This document shows positions 4,776 to 5,709 of a stretch of 5,709 bases of DNA, piece by piece. Both the position numbers and the translations under genes were made by a program. Numbering within the stretch: the stretch's first letter is position 1; the number at the start of each line of letters is the position of its first letter. The notes beneath the pieces were generated by a model, which was given only the letters and a program-made list of their open reading frames with translations, searched no databases and was not told where the DNA came from. The DNA is from Fimenecus sp964557975. Its GTDB lineage: Bacteria > Bacillota > Clostridia > Oscillospirales > Acutalibacteraceae. The stretch is taken from assembly GCA_964557975.1 (NCBI GenBank), contig CAZLCG010000051.1:1-5709 (forward strand). The letters run 5' to 3'.

Positions 4776-5630
4776 TTATTGCATTGCATTGATTGCTTTT
4801 GTTATGCAATCTGCGGGAGCTTCGTCAATAATAACGTAGCTTACATCGCCGTTCAGCATTGCCGTAACCGCAAGTGAACCGTTTGTGTAGCCTACCGAGG
4901 TTGCCTTTAGACCGGGGAAATCAAAGCCATCGTCGCCGTCAACGTACGCGTTGCCGGTTGTGCCCGTCTGAACGCCGATTTTAACGCTTTCATCAAGCGT
5001 ATTAAGAATTGCGACTACGTCTTCGGCGGTTTCGCACTCGTCAAACTTTGTATCGGTGCTCTTAACAATAAGCTTCTGAGCCGCGTCATAATATGTATCG
5101 CTGAAGCTGACGAGCGTAGCGCGAGCCTCGTTTACGGTGATACCCGCCATACCGATGTCTGCGCCGTTTGTGTTAAGGGTTGAGAAAATAGCGTCGAAGT
5201 CGATGGATTTTATAACAAGCTCTTTGCCGAGATAATCCGCAAGAAGCTGCGCAAATTCCATATCAATACCTACGTACTTATCGCCCGACATATATTCAAA
5301 GGGTTCAAAGCCCGGCTCTGTTACAACAATGAGCTGATCCTTTGAAGAATCCTCAACAGCCGATGTGATCTCAACGGGAGTCCCGTCACCGAAATAGTTG
5401 TTGATAACCTCGTCAAACTTGCCGTTTTCTTTAATCTCGGCAAGGAACGCGTTAACCGAATTAAGCAATTCGGCGTCGTTGGGGTTAACAGCGAAAGCAT
5501 ACTGCTCGCTTGTAAGCTGAATGTCAATTACCTTGGCGGTTGTCGCCTCTTTGCCGCCGCAGGCTGCAAATGAGCAAATAACAAGCGCCAGCACCGTAAT
5601 GAACGAACCGATTTTAATAAATTTTTTCAT
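4776..5630 (-). CDS. Amino acid ABC transporter substrate-binding lipoprotein, circularly permuted
   Basis: This 284-residue extracellular lipoprotein captures the substrate for the adjacent permease and ATPase. Residues 1-23 are a lipoprotein signal (basic MKKFIK, hydrophobic core, SFAAC), with C24 the likely lipidated residue. Family SBP_bac_3 motifs are clear: VVTEPGFEPFEY (102-113), GIDMEFAQLLADYLG (121-135), GITVNEAR then FSDTYY (163-181, R170 the usual carboxylate-binding Arg), GVQTGTTG (219-226) and VIIDEAPA (266-273). The order is odd. The usual C-terminal segment (LTSEQYAFAV to KFDEVINNYFG, 39-81) precedes the usual N-terminus, and the protein stops where that segment should begin. 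The frame is uninterrupted. The start is ATG 5628-5630, 9 nt from AGGAGG (5640-5645); ATG 5634-5636 is only 3 nt away, and the frame further up (to 5681) overlaps the promoter. The exact amino acid cannot be read. Confidence 0.93.
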   Translation of the reverse strand: MKKFIKIGSFITVLALVICSFAACGGKEATTAKVIDIQLTSEQYAFAVNPNDAELLNSVNAFLAEIKENGKFDEVINNYFGDGTPVEITSAVEDSSKDQLIVVTEPGFEPFEYMSGDKYVGIDMEFAQLLADYLGKELVIKSIDFDAIFSTLNTNGADIGMAGITVNEARATLVSFSDTYYDAAQKLIVKSTDTKFDECETAEDVVAILNTLDESVKIGVQTGTTGNAYVDGDDGFDFPGLKATSVGYTNGSLAVTAMLNGDVSYVIIDEAPADCITKAINAMQ

Positions 5631-5639
5631 TTTCATTGA

Positions 5640-5645
5640 CCTCCT
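5640..5645 (-). promoter_or_regulatory. Ribosome binding site deciding the binding-protein start
   Basis: A perfect AGGAGG stands 3 nt before the ATG at 5636 and 9 nt before the ATG at 5630. The 3-nt spacing is too short for efficient initiation, so MKKFIK is preferred over MKMKKFIK. Both give the same mature lipoprotein. Confidence 0.65.
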
Positions 5646-5660
5646 AAAAAATATAACCCA

Positions 5661-5689
5661 ATTATACAACAAACAAATCAAATTTGCAA
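5661..5689 (-). promoter_or_regulatory. Probable sigma-A promoter of the amino acid importer operon
   Basis: On the minus strand TTGCAA (5689-5684, 4 of 6) is followed after 17 bases by a perfect TATAAT (5666-5661). The transcript would start near 5654, giving a leader of about 24 nt. A short inverted repeat, TATAA-5 nt-TTATA (5652-5666), covers the -10 and the likely start site, and an 8-bp palindrome CAAATTTG (5679-5686) overlaps the -35. Either could be an operator, but both are short and A/T-rich. No convincing CodY box was seen. Confidence 0.7.
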
Positions 5690-5709
5690 CATAAATGTAT
5701 AATTATTCA

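Noticed and set aside
5321..5527. 68-codon minus-strand frame inside the binding-protein gene
   Set aside because: It is an out-of-phase shadow of a well-supported gene; the product is a low-complexity Ser/Leu-rich string.
5652..5686. Possible operators (TATAA/TTATA repeat and CAAATTTG palindrome) in the importer promoter
   Set aside because: The arms are very short and A/T-rich in an A/T-rich promoter, and no known regulator motif is recognisable. They are mentioned only in the promoter entry.
1..5709. CRISPR arrays, insertion sequences, phage genes or rRNA
   Set aside because: No regularly spaced repeats, transposase or integrase motifs, terminal repeats or rRNA-like sequence were seen. 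The region looks like ordinary chromosomal core.

Overview
The window reads as a chromosomal segment of a low-to-moderate GC Gram-positive bacterium, most likely a gut-type member of the Clostridia (Oscillospiraceae/Ruminococcaceae-like). The grounds are strong AGGAGG-type ribosome sites, consensus sigma-A promoters, a lipoprotein-anchored solute-binding protein, a SigH-like sigma factor and a zf-trcl/CxxC zinc-ribbon protein of a kind common in Clostridia. I cannot name the genus from this sequence. All supported genes are on the minus strand, so the order of transcription runs from high to low coordinates.

Layout in transcription order. (1) About 5690-3140 is a polar amino acid ABC importer operon: a sigma-A-type promoter (5661-5689), a lipoprotein substrate-binding protein (4776-5630), an intercistronic hairpin (4733-4756), a permease (3998-4708) and an ATPase (3244-4014) whose GTG start lies inside the permease 3' end. 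The operon is followed by a long imperfect stem-loop with a U-rich tail (3138-3216). (2) About 3114-1184 is a phosphoglucomutase/phosphomannomutase gene (1331-3052) with its own promoter. Twelve bases after it comes a 34-codon ORF for a small hydrophobic peptide (1214-1318), then a clean hairpin terminator (1184-1207). (3) About 1116-455 is a SigH-like sigma-70 family factor with a TTG start, driven by a near-consensus extended -10 promoter. (4) About 475-1 is a two-domain zinc-ribbon protein (68-349) with its own probable promoter inside the 3' end of the sigma gene, a structured leader of about 90 nt, and a terminator hairpin at 1-24 whose U-tract would lie outside the window.

How they work together: the three ABC genes form one importer (capture, translocation, ATP hydrolysis). 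The mutase links glycolysis/gluconeogenesis to sugar nucleotide and polysaccharide precursors. The sigma factor and the zinc-ribbon protein look like a regulatory pair by position only; a functional link is not shown.

The most unusual thing here is the substrate-binding protein. Its segments are in circularly permuted order: the part that normally ends an SBP_bac_3 protein sits directly after the lipid-anchor cysteine, and the normal beginning of the domain follows it. Other items worth attention are the 34-aa membrane peptide, the tRNA-like leader before the zinc-ribbon gene, the structured element at 3151-3216, and a basic insertion in the ATPase. In all four intergenic hairpins or structures examined, either the pairing is perfect or the wobble pairs form only in the minus-strand RNA, which agrees with the gene direction.
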